DNA from: Cryptomeria japonica
Taxonomy: Eukaryota; Streptophyta; Pinopsida; Cupressales; Cupressaceae
Reading direction: 5' to 3'
Length of the DNA: 64,000 bases
NCBI RefSeq assembly: GCF_030272615.1
Contig: NW_026729174.1
Span: 1 to 64,000, forward strand
This document shows positions 1 to 10,569 of this stretch, piece after piece (positions within the stretch are counted from its first letter, which is position 1; every line of letters begins with the position of its first letter). The notes below the pieces were generated by a model that worked only from the letters and a program-made list of their open reading frames with translations, was not told where the DNA came from and ran no database searches. The position numbers were made by a program, and so were the translations under genes.

Positions 1-885
1 AAAAAGCTGATGTTAAAACAATGTACAGAAGAATTGAAATATGATGTCATCTTACCATCTTAGTGACCCATTATCATGTTTAAGTTCTGTGGTACTGAGT
101 GTTTCTCTAAAATTTAGCGAGCTTAAAAGTCATAAGTATCAAGATAACCATCGTCAAACAAAATAAAATAATAATCAAACTACGAGAAAATTGGCGTAGA
201 AGTTAAAACCACAGGGCAATATGGGCGGATTTAGCCATCGATAAAACCCTAAGAACAAAGGTATCTGCAAGTTATGCAACTTCAAAACATACTAAACATG
301 CATGTTTTAAATTTGCCTCTTATACAGTGATGTTAAACAGAACTATACAGATTTTATTATCACAGTAGAGTATATTATTTTTTTGGCTGATAGAATAGTT
401 CATGGAAGTCTGTTGCCTTCATGGAGACCCTGTATTAAAACTTGTTAATAACATTGGGGTACATCCCTGTTGGTTATTTTGTGATGTATTTATAATATAT
501 TAGTATAGCATATTTGTCTTAAGTGTGCTTTTGATTCAGCGAATCCTGTAAATATGTGTGGGAAAAACAATTATATTTGGATGTCTTTGAGTTTGACAAA
601 TATCTCTAAATTTAACTATGTTCTATCATCTGTATTACCAGATATGTTTTCTTCCCTCCAAAAGCAATGCGTTTATATGAAATCCCCTATTCAACAGCTA
701 TACTGATGAATTAGTATTTTATTGTAGGCTATTGGACGTGAAACAAATAAGGAACAAAGTGGGTAAGCTCCTTCTGTATTAAATTCTTAGGAAATAGGTT
801 CTTATATTCCCTTAGCAACTCCACCACCTGTTCACAGTCTATTCATGCCAATAAGCTACAATACTAACCATTTTAGGGAACTCAC

Positions 886-973
886 CTGCAAACTTGAAAC
901 AAATCTTCAGAGCTTCTGTCCTTTTCTCCTTTGATTCAGCAAACGTAGACAGGGCAAAGAAATCACCTTCTTC
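886..973 (-). other. possible exon of an unrecognised minus-strand gene
   Basis: On the minus strand an open segment of about 88 nt reads EEGDFFALSTFAESKEKRTE and then ALKICFKFAG. It ends in a near-ideal plant donor (TGCAG then GTGAGT), and a pyrimidine-rich run ending in AG precedes it. Composition is more coding-like than the flanks. A second candidate with the same TTTGCAG/GTGAGT end lies about 100 bp upstream on the same strand. I do not recognise the protein. It could be a real small exon of a gene extending outside the window, a pseudogene piece or chance. Confidence 0.3.
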
Positions 974-1077
974 TTGCAAAAACCGAAACAGGCAGCAAAC
1001 ATTACATGAGAAAACTAAAGAAAACAACAGGGAAAAAAACCAGGCTTAGATCCCACAAAGAAAAACATCTCACTCAC

Positions 1078-1167
1078 CTGCAAATTGCAAAGAAGTGTCC
1101 AACAGAAGATTACGAACGCAGTAGTGGAGAAGGTGGATCTACACTTCACATAAAATGACCAAAATGA
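1078..1167 (-). other. possible second exon-like segment, minus strand
   Basis: This 90-nt segment lies between a TTTTCCAG acceptor-like site and a TTGCAG/GTGAGTG donor-like site on the minus strand. One frame gives RNLLLDTSLQFAG before the donor, which resembles the end of the neighbouring candidate exon (ALKICFKFAG). The two may be diverged duplicates of one exon. The product is not recognised and the upstream part of the frame is weak. Evidence is splice-site-like sequence only. Confidence 0.22.
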
Positions 1168-1274
1168 CTGGAAAACAAGCAAGGATGTAAACAAGTAAAG
1201 AAACACCTCGGTCAACGCAACGCTAGTTTCCAAAAAATAGCAAGGATGTAAACAAACAAGAGCTCTGCGAGAGC

Positions 1275-1398
1275 TAGAGTCCCTGCCAAATGCAAGAAAT
1301 ATTAGTGAATATATTGGAGTAAATCTGTTTTGTATAGAGTCCCTGCCAAATGCAAGAAATATTAGTGAATATATTGGAGTAAATCTGTTTTGTATAGA
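1275..1398. repeat. 60-bp perfect tandem duplication
   Basis: Two adjacent identical 60-bp copies (1275-1334 and 1335-1394) begin TAGAGTCCCTGCCAAATGC and end in TCTGTTTTGTA. Identity is complete, so the duplication is recent compared with the decayed sequence around it. No coding role is seen. Confidence 0.95.
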
Positions 1399-1555
1399 AT
1401 AGCTTGCGCATGTGTTTTGTAAATATTAATGGAACTAAATATAGCATTATTTTGTAATATAATGCTAAATGGATAGCACAAGCATCAATCAAAACTAAGA
1501 AACCAGTCATTATAGCTGTGGCCAGATAGAATCAGAACTATTGGTGGAGGAACAG

Positions 1556-1703
1556 TGTTGTATATTGCTATGCACTTGCTGCACACATTATGTGCAAAAT
1601 ATGTTAGTAGAGACAAGGCAAATGATTTGTTTCCTGAATGCTATATAGTGAATACATCGCAAAGAGATTCTCTTAATTTTTTGGAAGGATTTCTCTTGTA
1701 ACT
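1556..1703 (+). pseudogene. decayed PPR motif fragment (copy 1)
   Basis: The plus strand reads CAKYVSRDKANDLFPEC and then SQRDSLNFLEGF. This follows the plant pentatricopeptide pattern YAKCGSxDKAxxLFDxMPQRD with frameshifts and substitutions. A sister copy with the same changes lies at 3950-4076 and an inverted one at 4140-4250, so the piece was copied after it had already decayed. PPR proteins bind organelle RNA; this fragment is far too short to work. Confidence 0.5.
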
Positions 1704-2740
1704 TTTAACAATAAAATTTTCAAAACGCTTATGGTTATGGCTTGTTCTTGAAAGAGGCAAGTTCTGGAAAATGGGAAAATAATTTATATGAACATTGTGC
1801 TGTCAAGCTAGGCATTATGACAGATATCATACTTTTAACAGAATATACTATAACCTATATATGAAGTTGCAGTACATAAAAAAAGTCTACAATAAAAAAC
1901 TGTCTCTAAAAATAATCTATGTTTGAAAATGAAAAATTCTTTAATTTAATTATGAAAAGTAGGGGAAAAAAAAGTTTTCACATTTGTTGTCTTCATAATA
2001 CTTGTATAGCTGCAGGTAAATGCCAGTTTATCATTTCTGATGTAAGCCTTACATAGTATTCATACCAGATTTTATTCTATTGGGATTTTTTTAAACTCTT
2101 ATTGTTCTTTTGTTTGAACAACGATAAAGCAAACTATTCATAGGAAGTTTCATATGAAGTTAGAGTACGGCATTGATCTCTTCATCTTTAAGCATTGGCT
2201 ATTTTCAGAGATAGTTTTGATGCCATACCATTTTTAGGTTTCTAAACTTTTAGCTTTACCTGTAGCATCACTTATTCTTGAAACTGTTCATTGTTTGCCC
2301 CACTCTTAAAACAGCTTACAAATTCTTTAGTATATGGAATTATAAAGCTAGGCATTCTAATAGGTACCATGCATTTAGGTTGAATAAATTAATTTAGAAA
2401 CATTGTGTATAATTCAAAGCTTGATAGATTGATATTATTATGTTTTTGGTTCAGCTCTTCCCTATTAGTTTGTGCAAATTGAAGGTAAATTTTTTGCCTT
2501 TTAATTGGCTTGTTATATTTTTCATGGTGCTCATGAAAAATAAATCCCAAAACTTAAAATGTGTAGCTATTTAAGGTATGCTCACACATACACATTCATA
2601 ATTGTAAATTTTATTCATTTAAGCTGAGAGTAGCTTCTGAGGTCAATTTATATAGTAATCGTTGCATTATATTATTCGAAGTTGTAAACAAAAGTTCTTG
2701 ACTAACAATTAAAAATCTGTCATTTACTCTTCTTATTTTC
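1704..2740. other. AT-rich intergenic stretch
   Basis: I see no coherent reading frame, repeat array or element end here. Confidence 0.6.
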
Positions 2741-2750
2741 TTGGGTTGCA

Positions 2751-2876
2751 GTATTAGATTTTACAAGTGAGGCGGGAATAGATGATGCTTGGATACCATT
2801 TTCTTATTTGAGTGAATTAAATTACCTTCTTGGTGCTAGTAATTTTCGTATTCGAAGAAGAGGATGGAGTTGATTG
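2751..2876 (+). other. possible exon, unrecognised
   Basis: After an acceptor-like TTGGGTTGCAG the plus strand is open and reads EAGIDDAWIPFSYLSELNYL and then LGASNFRIRRRGW before a stop. A second frame continues as ESISGSVMTCGVVFGDSHAA, which suggests a frameshift at about 2870. The residue mix looks protein-like but I cannot assign a family. No further exons are seen. It is probably a pseudogene fragment. Confidence 0.25.
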
Positions 2877-3537
2877 AAAAGTTGTTGTTGAATCAATATC
2901 CGGATCTGTCATGACTTGTGGAGTTGTGTTTGGAGATTCTCATGCTGCACCTCCTAGGTAAATCTTTCAACAAGAGAAGGAAGGTGGTTGCACATAATTC
3001 CTATAAAATTATTTGAGTCATCTATATGGCAAAGAAATGAAATATAAATTTATGTTTCCACACCTTAACTAAATTGATTGACTGTCAGAGGTGCATGGTA
3101 TTAGCTCCAAGTTTCTAAGAGTCCAGATCTTGTTTTTAACTTTATGGCTTTGGTTTGCCAGTATTGCACTGTGCACTACATCAGTAAACTTTATGACTTT
3201 GGCTTGCTAGTCTTGCACTGTGTACTATATCATTTACTGATATAGGAAAACTCAGTGGTTGAGTAATTAAAAGTTTTGGACTTGAATAAATCATAGTGAA
3301 ATCAAGCCCATGTTAATTTATGATAAGATCCATTGCAAAAACTCTTCAATTATATTGAGTTAGAAACTTGGGCGAGTAATACAACATGGGTATGGCAATT
3401 TTCAATGTGTATTTGCAGTTTTCAAATTAAAAATATATCAGAAACTGGAAAGAGACTACTTTGGAAAATTGGAATGATTTCAACCTTGAACATAGAAAAT
3501 ACATTTGCTAAGGTTGATTTTTTGTATATAGGTTGAA

Positions 3538-4076
3538 ATGTTCTCAGAGAGATTGGTTTCCAGTGGCCTTCTTAAGACTACTTGTTTATCCGTTTTGGCT
3601 ACTAAATACAAACTAGTTATGCAGATGTTGGGACAACCAGCTTTCCATGTGCAGCTAGAATCTTTAAGAGTCTATAATGAAGAATGGGATAACCAACATT
3701 CGGATTATGTAGAAATAAAAGCACCAACTGTTTATAGCTTTGACATCTCTCTAGTTAGCGAAAATTGGAGATAAGAATAGAAAGTGCACCTCAATGGGTG
3801 CTTAAAATTGTTTTTGGCATTGTTCTAGAGGTTAATGAAGGAATAGGAAAAAGAAAAGCAGCGACCATACCTATAGCCAAAGATATGTGTTCAAAAAGTA
3901 TTTCCTCAAGCATGAATCCTAGTAATATTGTATATTGGTTGTACTTGTTGTGTACCTACACACATTATACAAACTGTGTTAGTAGAGACAAGGCACACCA
4001 TTTGTTTTTTGAATGTTGTGTAATGAATAAAACACAAAGAAATTCTTTTAATTTTTTGGAAGGATTTATCAGCTAA
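3538..4076 (+). pseudogene. broken coding remnant ending in a PPR-like motif
   Basis: The first open piece (3538-3774) reads MLGQPAFHVQLESLRVYNEE in its middle and has no recognised domain. After a short frame overlap a second piece (3765-4076) ends in CVSRDKAHHLFFECC and then TQRNSFNFLEGFIS. That end matches the degenerate PPR motif at 1556-1703 and the cleaner one at 29900-29985 (VSLDKAHxLFDIMPQR). I read the region as an old pseudogene assembled from at least one PPR piece. The origin of the N-terminal part is unknown. Confidence 0.35.
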
Positions 4077-4139
4077 TTTTTAACAATAAATTTATAGAAT
4101 GCCAGCAAAAATATAATGAATAAATAGTAAATGCTAGTT

Positions 4140-4250
4140 ATTTTTTTATTTTTTATTGTTAAAAATCGATGAGAAAATCTTATGGCATTCAACAAATAGT
4201 TCATGTGCCTCGTCTCTGCTAACACATTTTGTATGACATTGGTAGGTATG
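4140..4250 (-). pseudogene. inverted copy of the decayed PPR motif
   Basis: The minus strand reads CVSRDEAHELFVECH. It is followed by the same TTTTTAACAATAAA tail that follows the plus-strand copies at 1703 and 4076. With 3950-4090 it forms an inverted repeat with a spacer of about 50-60 bp. Confidence 0.5.
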
Positions 4251-4259
4251 GTGACCGAT

Positions 4260-5545
4260 TTTCTTGTTTCTATTTCTTTTCCTAGCTCTATTAGATCAGT
4301 CCTTTGATTTCATAAGTTTAGCTCTATGACTATTTTTAGTTTTATGAATTTCTTCATTTGGCTCTTCCATGATCTATAGTTCAAACTCTACATTGTCACT
4401 ATTCTACTATCCAAACAACTTGTGATTTGTTTACAATATGAAATAATGCTAAAATGTAGACATTAGCTTGCTTCTACAAACAATACTGTTGATAAGCACA
4501 ATTCAAAATCAGTTGCATTACATGTGTTGTACTTCACAACTACATTAGCTTGCTTTGTCAAACAACACTGCTGATAAGCACAGTATTGCATTGATGAATT
4601 AAAATAGAATCTTTATATATAGAAGAAATATAGTATTCTTGATTAAATTCTTCTATTGTTGTGCATATGAGATCCTTGGTGGGAGATCACTTGTCGGTTA
4701 TGTTGAAAGTCTATCTATAGTGGTTACAGAAAACCTAGTTGAATGGAATTAACTTAAATGAAAAATTATAGGAAACCCCAAAATTCAAATCTGTGGAAGA
4801 CATGTGTGATATTGTAAAGCTCAATTTGACTGGAATGAAGCTGAATGCAAAAGTATAGCAAAGCCCAAAATTCAAATCCTAAAGGCATGTTAGATATTGA
4901 TACTTGAGCTGATGAAAACTAAATGCAAAATTGTAGCAAAGCCCCAAATTCAAATTATCATAACAGATGTTTAGCATTGAAAGCCTACTTGAATGGTATG
5001 ATATAAAAAAATAAAACATAAGTTACGATAAAACCCAAAATTCAAATCCACAGAAAACTTGTCTGGTATTAAAAGCTAATTGAATGGAATAAACATAAAC
5101 CTAAAACTATGGCAAAACCCCATATTCAGATCTCCATAAGACATGTTATGTACTGGAAGAGCCACAGAATCTGCTGTAAATCATAGAACTATTCCAACTT
5201 TATGTGGTGAGGAAAGAATTCTCCGGCTCTTTGAATCCACTCAAACCTCAATTAAAAATAAGTCACCCTCTAAAGATTTCATGCTTTAAACAAATTTTCA
5301 AACTAAGGATCCAAATGCCGAAATTGTAGAAGACAAGGATCACAATATATATACTCTGTTTCTAAATCTTGGACTAGAAAGATTTCTGCACAACAAAGTC
5401 TAACATGAACGAATTGGGCGGATTATAGATTCAACATAACTCAGAATTCGGACTCAAAATTGAATATAAATGCACACATATTATAATCAAACTTGTAGAT
5501 TTGCAGGAAATTAAGCTCTGGCAATGATATCAGACAAACAATGAA
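4260..5545. other. intergenic stretch with a diffuse CCCAAAATTCAAAT repeat
   Basis: Between about 4770 and 5130 the phrase CCC(A)AAATTCAAATC recurs five or six times at 60-80 bp spacing, alternating with TTGAATGGAAT-like words. This is a decayed tandem repeat. Nothing coding is seen. Confidence 0.5.
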
Positions 5546-5551
5546 CCTAAC

Positions 5552-5638
5552 CTGTAGTCAAAGCAGGGTATCTAGCAAGCTCCTGTCGGTAGTTGTCGAT
5601 GAAGCTGGCGACATATAGAGTCTGGTAAAGGGCTTGAG
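5552..5638 (-). other. possible 87-nt exon, unrecognised
   Basis: The minus strand carries an acceptor-like GGCGTCAGTAG, then an open frame reading AQALYQTLYVASFIDNYRQE and LARYPALTT, then a donor ACAG/GTTAGG. Codon choice and the clean frame look genuinely coding. I do not recognise the protein. It may belong with the other minus-strand exon-like pieces nearby, but no transcript can be inferred. Confidence 0.35.
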
Positions 5639-5716
5639 CCTACTGACGCCAGCAAACACAAACAGAAGAAGAAAGTTAAGACAATACAACAACATCTAAT
5701 GTGCTCAATGTTTTAT

Positions 5717-6130
5717 CCTGATTCTAGTTACAGGGTTTCGCAGACAAAATGCATTAAAAAAACAATTTCTAGTTAACTGCGTATGAGGGGAAACATTACA
5801 ATTTATTTTCCTAATTGTTATAAATCTACAAAACGAATTCTGAGACAACACTGCGCCTTTAATCATGGAAAGCAAAAACCCTAACTACAGGGTTTCGTTG
5901 ATGAAATGCAGGAAGACAAACAAAAACTTACTTGCGAATGAAGGGAACATTACCACTTGAATCCCATAATTATTGATAGACCACAAAATGAATTTTGTAA
6001 CAGAACTAGGGCTCCATCCATGAAAGGTTGAAGAAACTAAAAATCTAATTACAAGTTTGAATAATAAAATAAACAAATACAGAATTCCACTCAATTGGGT
6101 ATGAAGGGAGAATAAAATTTTTAAGTTACC
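5717..6130. repeat. decayed tandem repeat, unit about 155-165 bp, three copies
   Basis: The copies begin near 5724 (CTAGTTACAGGGTTTCG), 5882 (CTAACTACAGGGTTTCG) and 6048 (CTAATTACAAGTTTGAA). Each contains a later GCGTATGAGGGGAAACATTA-like block (TGCGAATGAAGGGAACATTA in copy 2, GGGTATGAAGGGAGAATAAA in copy 3). Copies 1 and 2 are the most alike and copy 3 is cut short where the CDKC-like exon begins. Confidence 0.7.
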
Positions 6131-6208
6131 CGTATGTGCCTTCTTCAATCTGTTTGAGTTTTTCGAAGCAATGTATGCTGTGAGAACACCATGCAAGGGC
6201 TTGCTTCA
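6129..6208 (-). pseudogene. CDKC-type cyclin-dependent kinase, first-exon fragment
   Basis: The minus strand reads LKQALAWCSHSIHCFEKLKQ and then IEEGTYG, followed by a GTAAC donor. Plant C-type CDKs (P-TEFb-like kinases that phosphorylate the RNA polymerase II tail) start their kinase domain with WGSRSVDCFEKLEQIGEGTYG, so both the pre-kinase leader and the glycine-rich loop are recognisable. The first glycine of the GxGxxG loop is Glu here, which would harm ATP binding. No later kinase exon is seen downstream on the minus strand within the window, so this is a stranded pseudogene exon. The CDKC assignment is from family knowledge. Confidence 0.6.
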
Positions 6209-6299
6209 AATTGAGCTAAACAAAAAACAATACGAGCTAAATCCCTACTCCGTGCTTCTTAATTGTTACATCAGCAAATGATGAACTGGCCTGTACCTG

Positions 6300-6560
6300 C
6301 AGTGTACAGGTGTTACGAAGACAACACGTGAAATAAATGCCATTGCCCAGTTGATGCCCGGCGAAATAAACCCTTCGAGTTTGCAACATGCGAAGTAATG
6401 TTTCCAACTGGCAGTAATAAATGGTAATTATGAATGTGTGTCCGGTCAAATAAATGTCATTGCCAAGCAAGTGGCAACTTTCCAACAAGTGAACTATAAG
6501 CCGCCTTTTTTCCCGATGCCTTTTCCGGATGGCTGACACTTTTCCGGCAAGCAAACCCCC
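6300..6560. repeat. GC-richer block with imperfect direct repeats
   Basis: The phrase AAATAAATGCCATTGCCCAG (6332-6351) recurs as CAAATAAATGTCATTGCCAAG about 110 bp later, each near a CCGGCG or CCGGTC word. The open frame across it on the minus strand has no recognisable domain. Confidence 0.4.
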
Positions 6561-7139
6561 ATACAAAAATACTATGGGCTTAAATATTATTAATAATAAT
6601 AATAAAACAATACTTAAAAAAAAACTTCAAAACTAGTACATAAAGCTCTGAAGTAGTATGATTGATTGCCATACTTGTACACCAACCTATCACTTGTTTA
6701 CATCATGATCACGCAACACTTATCTTACAATTCAGATCCCCAAAAAATCTATTTAGACCAACCAATCTCCGTAATTAATTTCGGCGGCGCTTGATTTAAT
6801 TGTGGGTGAGAAGTGCGATCCAGAGAGATCTGCGAAATCTAATTTAGGTTGGAAACGATTTTAGGCGTACGTAATTTAATTTAATGTTATTGTGGGTGGC
6901 AAGGCTGGCTAGATCGCCTATCCTCTGCAATGCAATCTAATCTCTGGATACGGTGGGGCCCCCGCATTTGCATTTTTTTGCTTCTGCCGTGTTTTATTGG
7001 GCTTGCCGTTGCCGCCGTTTTCTCCCTGGTTGTCGGTGTTCTTTATTTTTTATATATTTTAATATCTTTTAAATTATATATATATATTATTTTTTTTATT
7101 TTTAATATATTCAATTAATAAATCAGTAGTCTTTTAACA

Positions 7140-7960
7140 TAGCAAAAAGAAAGCTTAACAATCTATATAAAATTCTAACACTAACATTGACACAAATTCT
7201 AACACTAGCGTATATAACTTTAATACATTATAAAAATTTAACACTAGATCTAATTTTAAGTTTAGTGTATATATCTTTAATAATTTTATATAACATTCTA
7301 ACACCAATCATAATTTTATCCCAATTTCAACCCTAAGCCTAACTCTAGCACTATTTATAAATCACCTTAACCTTAACCTTGACCCCAACTTTAAAATTAA
7401 CACTAATTCTAACTCTAACTAACCAGACCATAACTTGGCACTAACGCTATTTCTAACCCCAACCATAACTCTAAATCTATCTCTAACCCTATCCCTAATT
7501 CTAAAACTACCACTAATTATAATTGTGACCCTAAACCTAAACCTAATTCTATATTTAATTGTAAATTTAATTGTAAAATTAACACTTTCTAATTGTAGCC
7601 CTTACCCTAAACTTATACCTATCTTATCACTAATTGTAACTCTATCCCAATAATAACTCCAACTCTAACCTTAACCATAACACCATTTCTAATCCCAACC
7701 TAACTCTAACTCTATCTCTAACACAAATATTTATTTAATTGAGAAACAACTTTTGATCTATTGTATGGATTGTGGAAATCTCTTATCATTAACTAACACT
7801 AACCCTAACTCTAGTCCTAATTATAATCCTCATGGTAATTGTAAATAATTAAATTAACATAATTGTTCATACTAACCCTAATTCTAACCCTAGCATTAAC
7901 CCTAATCTTAATTGTAAAGGTAACGCTTACTAATAATAATTAATCAATTATCAACTCAAT
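7140..7960. repeat. degenerate telomere-like DNA, C-rich strand on plus
   Basis: About 800 bp of short words such as CTAACCCTAA, CTAACTCTAA and CTAACACTAA, with many substitutions. It resembles decayed interstitial telomere repeat (plant telomere CCCTAAA on this strand). The hydrophobic open frame across it is a by-product of the repeat. Confidence 0.6.
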
Positions 7961-8221
7961 ATAAATTATTAGTATTGGAAAGTAAAATAATTTAAATTAT
8001 TTTTTAGAAATAATTATAAATTAATTTATTATATAAATAAATAATAATATATCAATATTATTACTTATTTTAATATTAATATATTTAAAAAAGAAAAGAA
8101 ATATAATATAAATAAAATATATTAAAAAATGAAAAATATAATATAATTAAACTACAGTTAAAAAACTATATATATTAAAAAAAAATCTTAAAAAATTATT
8201 AAAAATATAATTTAAAAGAAG

Positions 8222-8259
8222 GGGAATGGGCCTCGTAGCCCTAGCTGAGGCCCATTCCC
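8222..8259. repeat. perfect 13-bp inverted repeat in AT-only DNA
   Basis: Arms GGGAATGGGCCTC (8222-8234) and GAGGCCCATTCCC (8247-8259) pair perfectly around a 12-nt loop. The flanks (TTAAAAGAA on the left, TTTTTTTAATTA on the right) partly continue the pairing. This is an isolated GC island within several hundred bases of almost pure A/T. It could be a foldback element or a relic of one. Confidence 0.8.
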
Positions 8260-8439
8260 ATTTTTTTAATTATATATAATATAATAATCAATTTATATAA
8301 TATAATATTATAATTAATTAAAATAAATAATATAATTAAAATAAATCATTTAAAATAAAAATGTTAAATTATTTTATAATTGAAAATAGTAAATATAATT
8401 AAGTAATGGTTATCATTGAGTTGGGTTTATTATTCAATT

Positions 8440-8540
8440 TTGTTTAGGGTTATTTTAGCATTCAATTATGTTTAAGTATGTTTAAGGTTATTAGGGTTAC
8501 TATTTGATTTAGGTTACAATTTGGTTGAGTTGCGGGTGAG
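8440..8540. repeat. short G-strand telomere-like patch
   Basis: Words such as TTTAGGGTTATTTTAGC and TTAGGGTTACTATTTG appear in the orientation opposite to the block at 7140-7960. Confidence 0.45.
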
Positions 8541-8640
8541 ACACTCGTGAATTCAATTCCTTCGTCGTCGTGAGGAAGTTTGAGTTTGTTTTAAAGAAGA
8601 TGTGAAGCGAGGATGGGAAGGGTTGATAATGTTTGTCTAG

Positions 8641-8927
8641 ATTATGGATATCGAAGATGTAATTCGGAAGGAGGGTGGGGATGTGAGATTGGCAGAGAAG
8701 ATGAGATACATGAGGCCGATTACGCGAAAATTATTAGCGGAATTGGCAAGACAGGGTGTAGTGGGTGGTGCGGCAGGTGGGAGCGATGCTGAGACAGAAA
8801 GACCAGCTTCGCGAAGGTTAGTGGCCGAAGATGCAGAAGCAAGAACTGGAGATTCACACGCCTTTGTGGGAAGATGAGGATGAGGATTTCACTGAATCAG
8901 GGTACTTCTGGGCACATCTTTTTGTTT
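8641..8927 (+). pseudogene. small unrecognised coding remnant, frameshifted
   Basis: An ATG frame at 8644 reads MDIEDVIRKEGGDVRLAEKM and continues for 77 residues (R, E, K, A-rich, with a GGAAGG linker). From about 8785 a second frame looks better and reads MLRQKDQLREG, a stop, then QKQELEIHTPLWEDEDEDFT and ESGYFWAHLFV. The coding frame therefore appears to switch by one base in the GGTGGGAGCGATGCTG area, with one stop after the switch. GC content is clearly above the flanks. No family is recognised. It may be part of a transposon or a lineage-specific gene. Confidence 0.4.
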
Positions 8928-9232
8928 AGATGTTTCTTTTTTAATCGATAAACTTAAAACTTTATTTTCTTGTAAACGGTAAACTCTTCGACCAACTTTT
9001 GGCATGACATATTTTGAATTTCTGTTACGGATTATGTGGGGGTGGGGTAGGGTCTGAGCAGTATACATTTTGAAAAACCATTGTTTTAGACAGTAGGACT
9101 GGATGGTGGTTGGGGATGGTTTGGGGGAGTGGTTTCTTTTTTGGAAGTTTGATGCAAATGTACTTTTTAGTTTAAATAAATAAAATATAACTATTATCAA
9201 TCAAAAAATATATATTAGAAGGTATTAAAACT

Positions 9233-9249
9233 AAAATTTAAAAAGAAAG
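9233..9249 (+). repeat. left target-site duplication of the SINE
   Basis: AAAATTTAAAAAGAAAG at 9233-9249 is repeated exactly at 9436-9452 on the other side of the SINE body. Confidence 0.9.
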
Positions 9250-9435
9250 GGCTTCGGCCCTAGCTCACCCGGTCGTGGATCGCAACTTAAGGCGTGGGTA
9301 TGCTCCCCATGGTCTTGAGTTCGAGGCTGTGTTAACTCTGTGTGTGTTGCTACCTTGTGAGTGGGTTGTACACACTGGGGGATTAGTCTTGCTTCGACAA
9401 GGACACCTCCAGATTCCACGATAGTGAATATAAAA
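9250..9435 (+). mobile_element. tRNA-derived SINE with intact target-site duplications
   Basis: The element is about 186 bp. An A-box-like TAGCTCACCCGG lies at 9261-9272 and a B-box-like GAGTTCGAGGC at 9317-9327, about 56 bp apart as in plant SINEs with an internal RNA polymerase III promoter. The 3' end is an A-rich tail. A perfect 17-bp duplication (9233-9249 and 9436-9452) brackets it, the expected mark of LINE-driven target-primed insertion. SINEs encode no protein. Because the duplication has no mismatch, this is among the younger insertions in the window. It is not a functional tRNA gene, since no cloverleaf forms. Confidence 0.88.
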
Positions 9436-9452
9436 AAAATTTAAAAAGAAAG
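9436..9452 (+). repeat. right target-site duplication of the SINE
   Basis: Exact 17-bp copy of 9233-9249, directly after the SINE A-tail. Confidence 0.9.
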
Positions 9453-9789
9453 TAAAAACTTTTCCTATCAAAATATAAAAATTATTAAAAAATTAAAAAA
9501 AATAATAACTTACACACCTAAATTTATTATAATATTATTTAATTTTCCCCCCTAAAAATAAATAGTAATAAATAATATAATATAATATTATTATATGTTA
9601 TATTATATAGCTATAAAATAATATATGTCTTTTTAGGTGTGTTGTATTATATAAATTAATATATATAGATAGAAACACACAATATTATATTATATTATTT
9701 AAATTTCCGTATCATCATATAATAAAATATGTTGTATTATATAAAATATTAAATATAAATATACTAGCTTTTATATATATATATATATA

Positions 9790-9881
9790 TATATAAAGAA
9801 AGGCTAGAGATATCAAGGCTTTCATTTTTCTATTTTGTTGAGATATATTATATAATGAAAGCCTCAATATGTCTCGGCTTT

Positions 9882-9890
<9 letters not shown>
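9790..9890. repeat. long hairpin (foldback) 1 with TA-rich ends
   Basis: Arms 9790-9826 and 9854-9890 are inverted copies with about five mismatches, and the loop is 27 nt. The 3' arm contains ATATGTCTCGGCTTTCTT. The hairpin at 58789-58910 shares this core (ATATGTCTCAGCTTATT) and the matching 5' arm word AGAGATATC, so the two are related. It could be a MITE-like foldback or a microRNA-like precursor. Both ends run into TA repeats. Confidence 0.65.
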
Positions 9891-10468
<578 letters not shown>

Positions 10469-10569
10469 TAAGTAGCATCGCAACCCAAAAGAAATTAAAC
10501 AAATAAATATTTATTAATTTATAAGTCCATAAATTTATTTTAAATTAATTATTTAAATAATTTGTAAAG

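Noticed and set aside
7435-7653. Hydrophobic open frame resembling a membrane protein
   Set aside because: The Leu/Thr/Ile pattern comes from CTAACCCTAA-type repeats.
9250-9435. Possible tRNA gene
   Set aside because: A- and B-box-like sequences are present, but there is no cloverleaf or acceptor stem. Perfect target-site duplications and an A-tail show a SINE.
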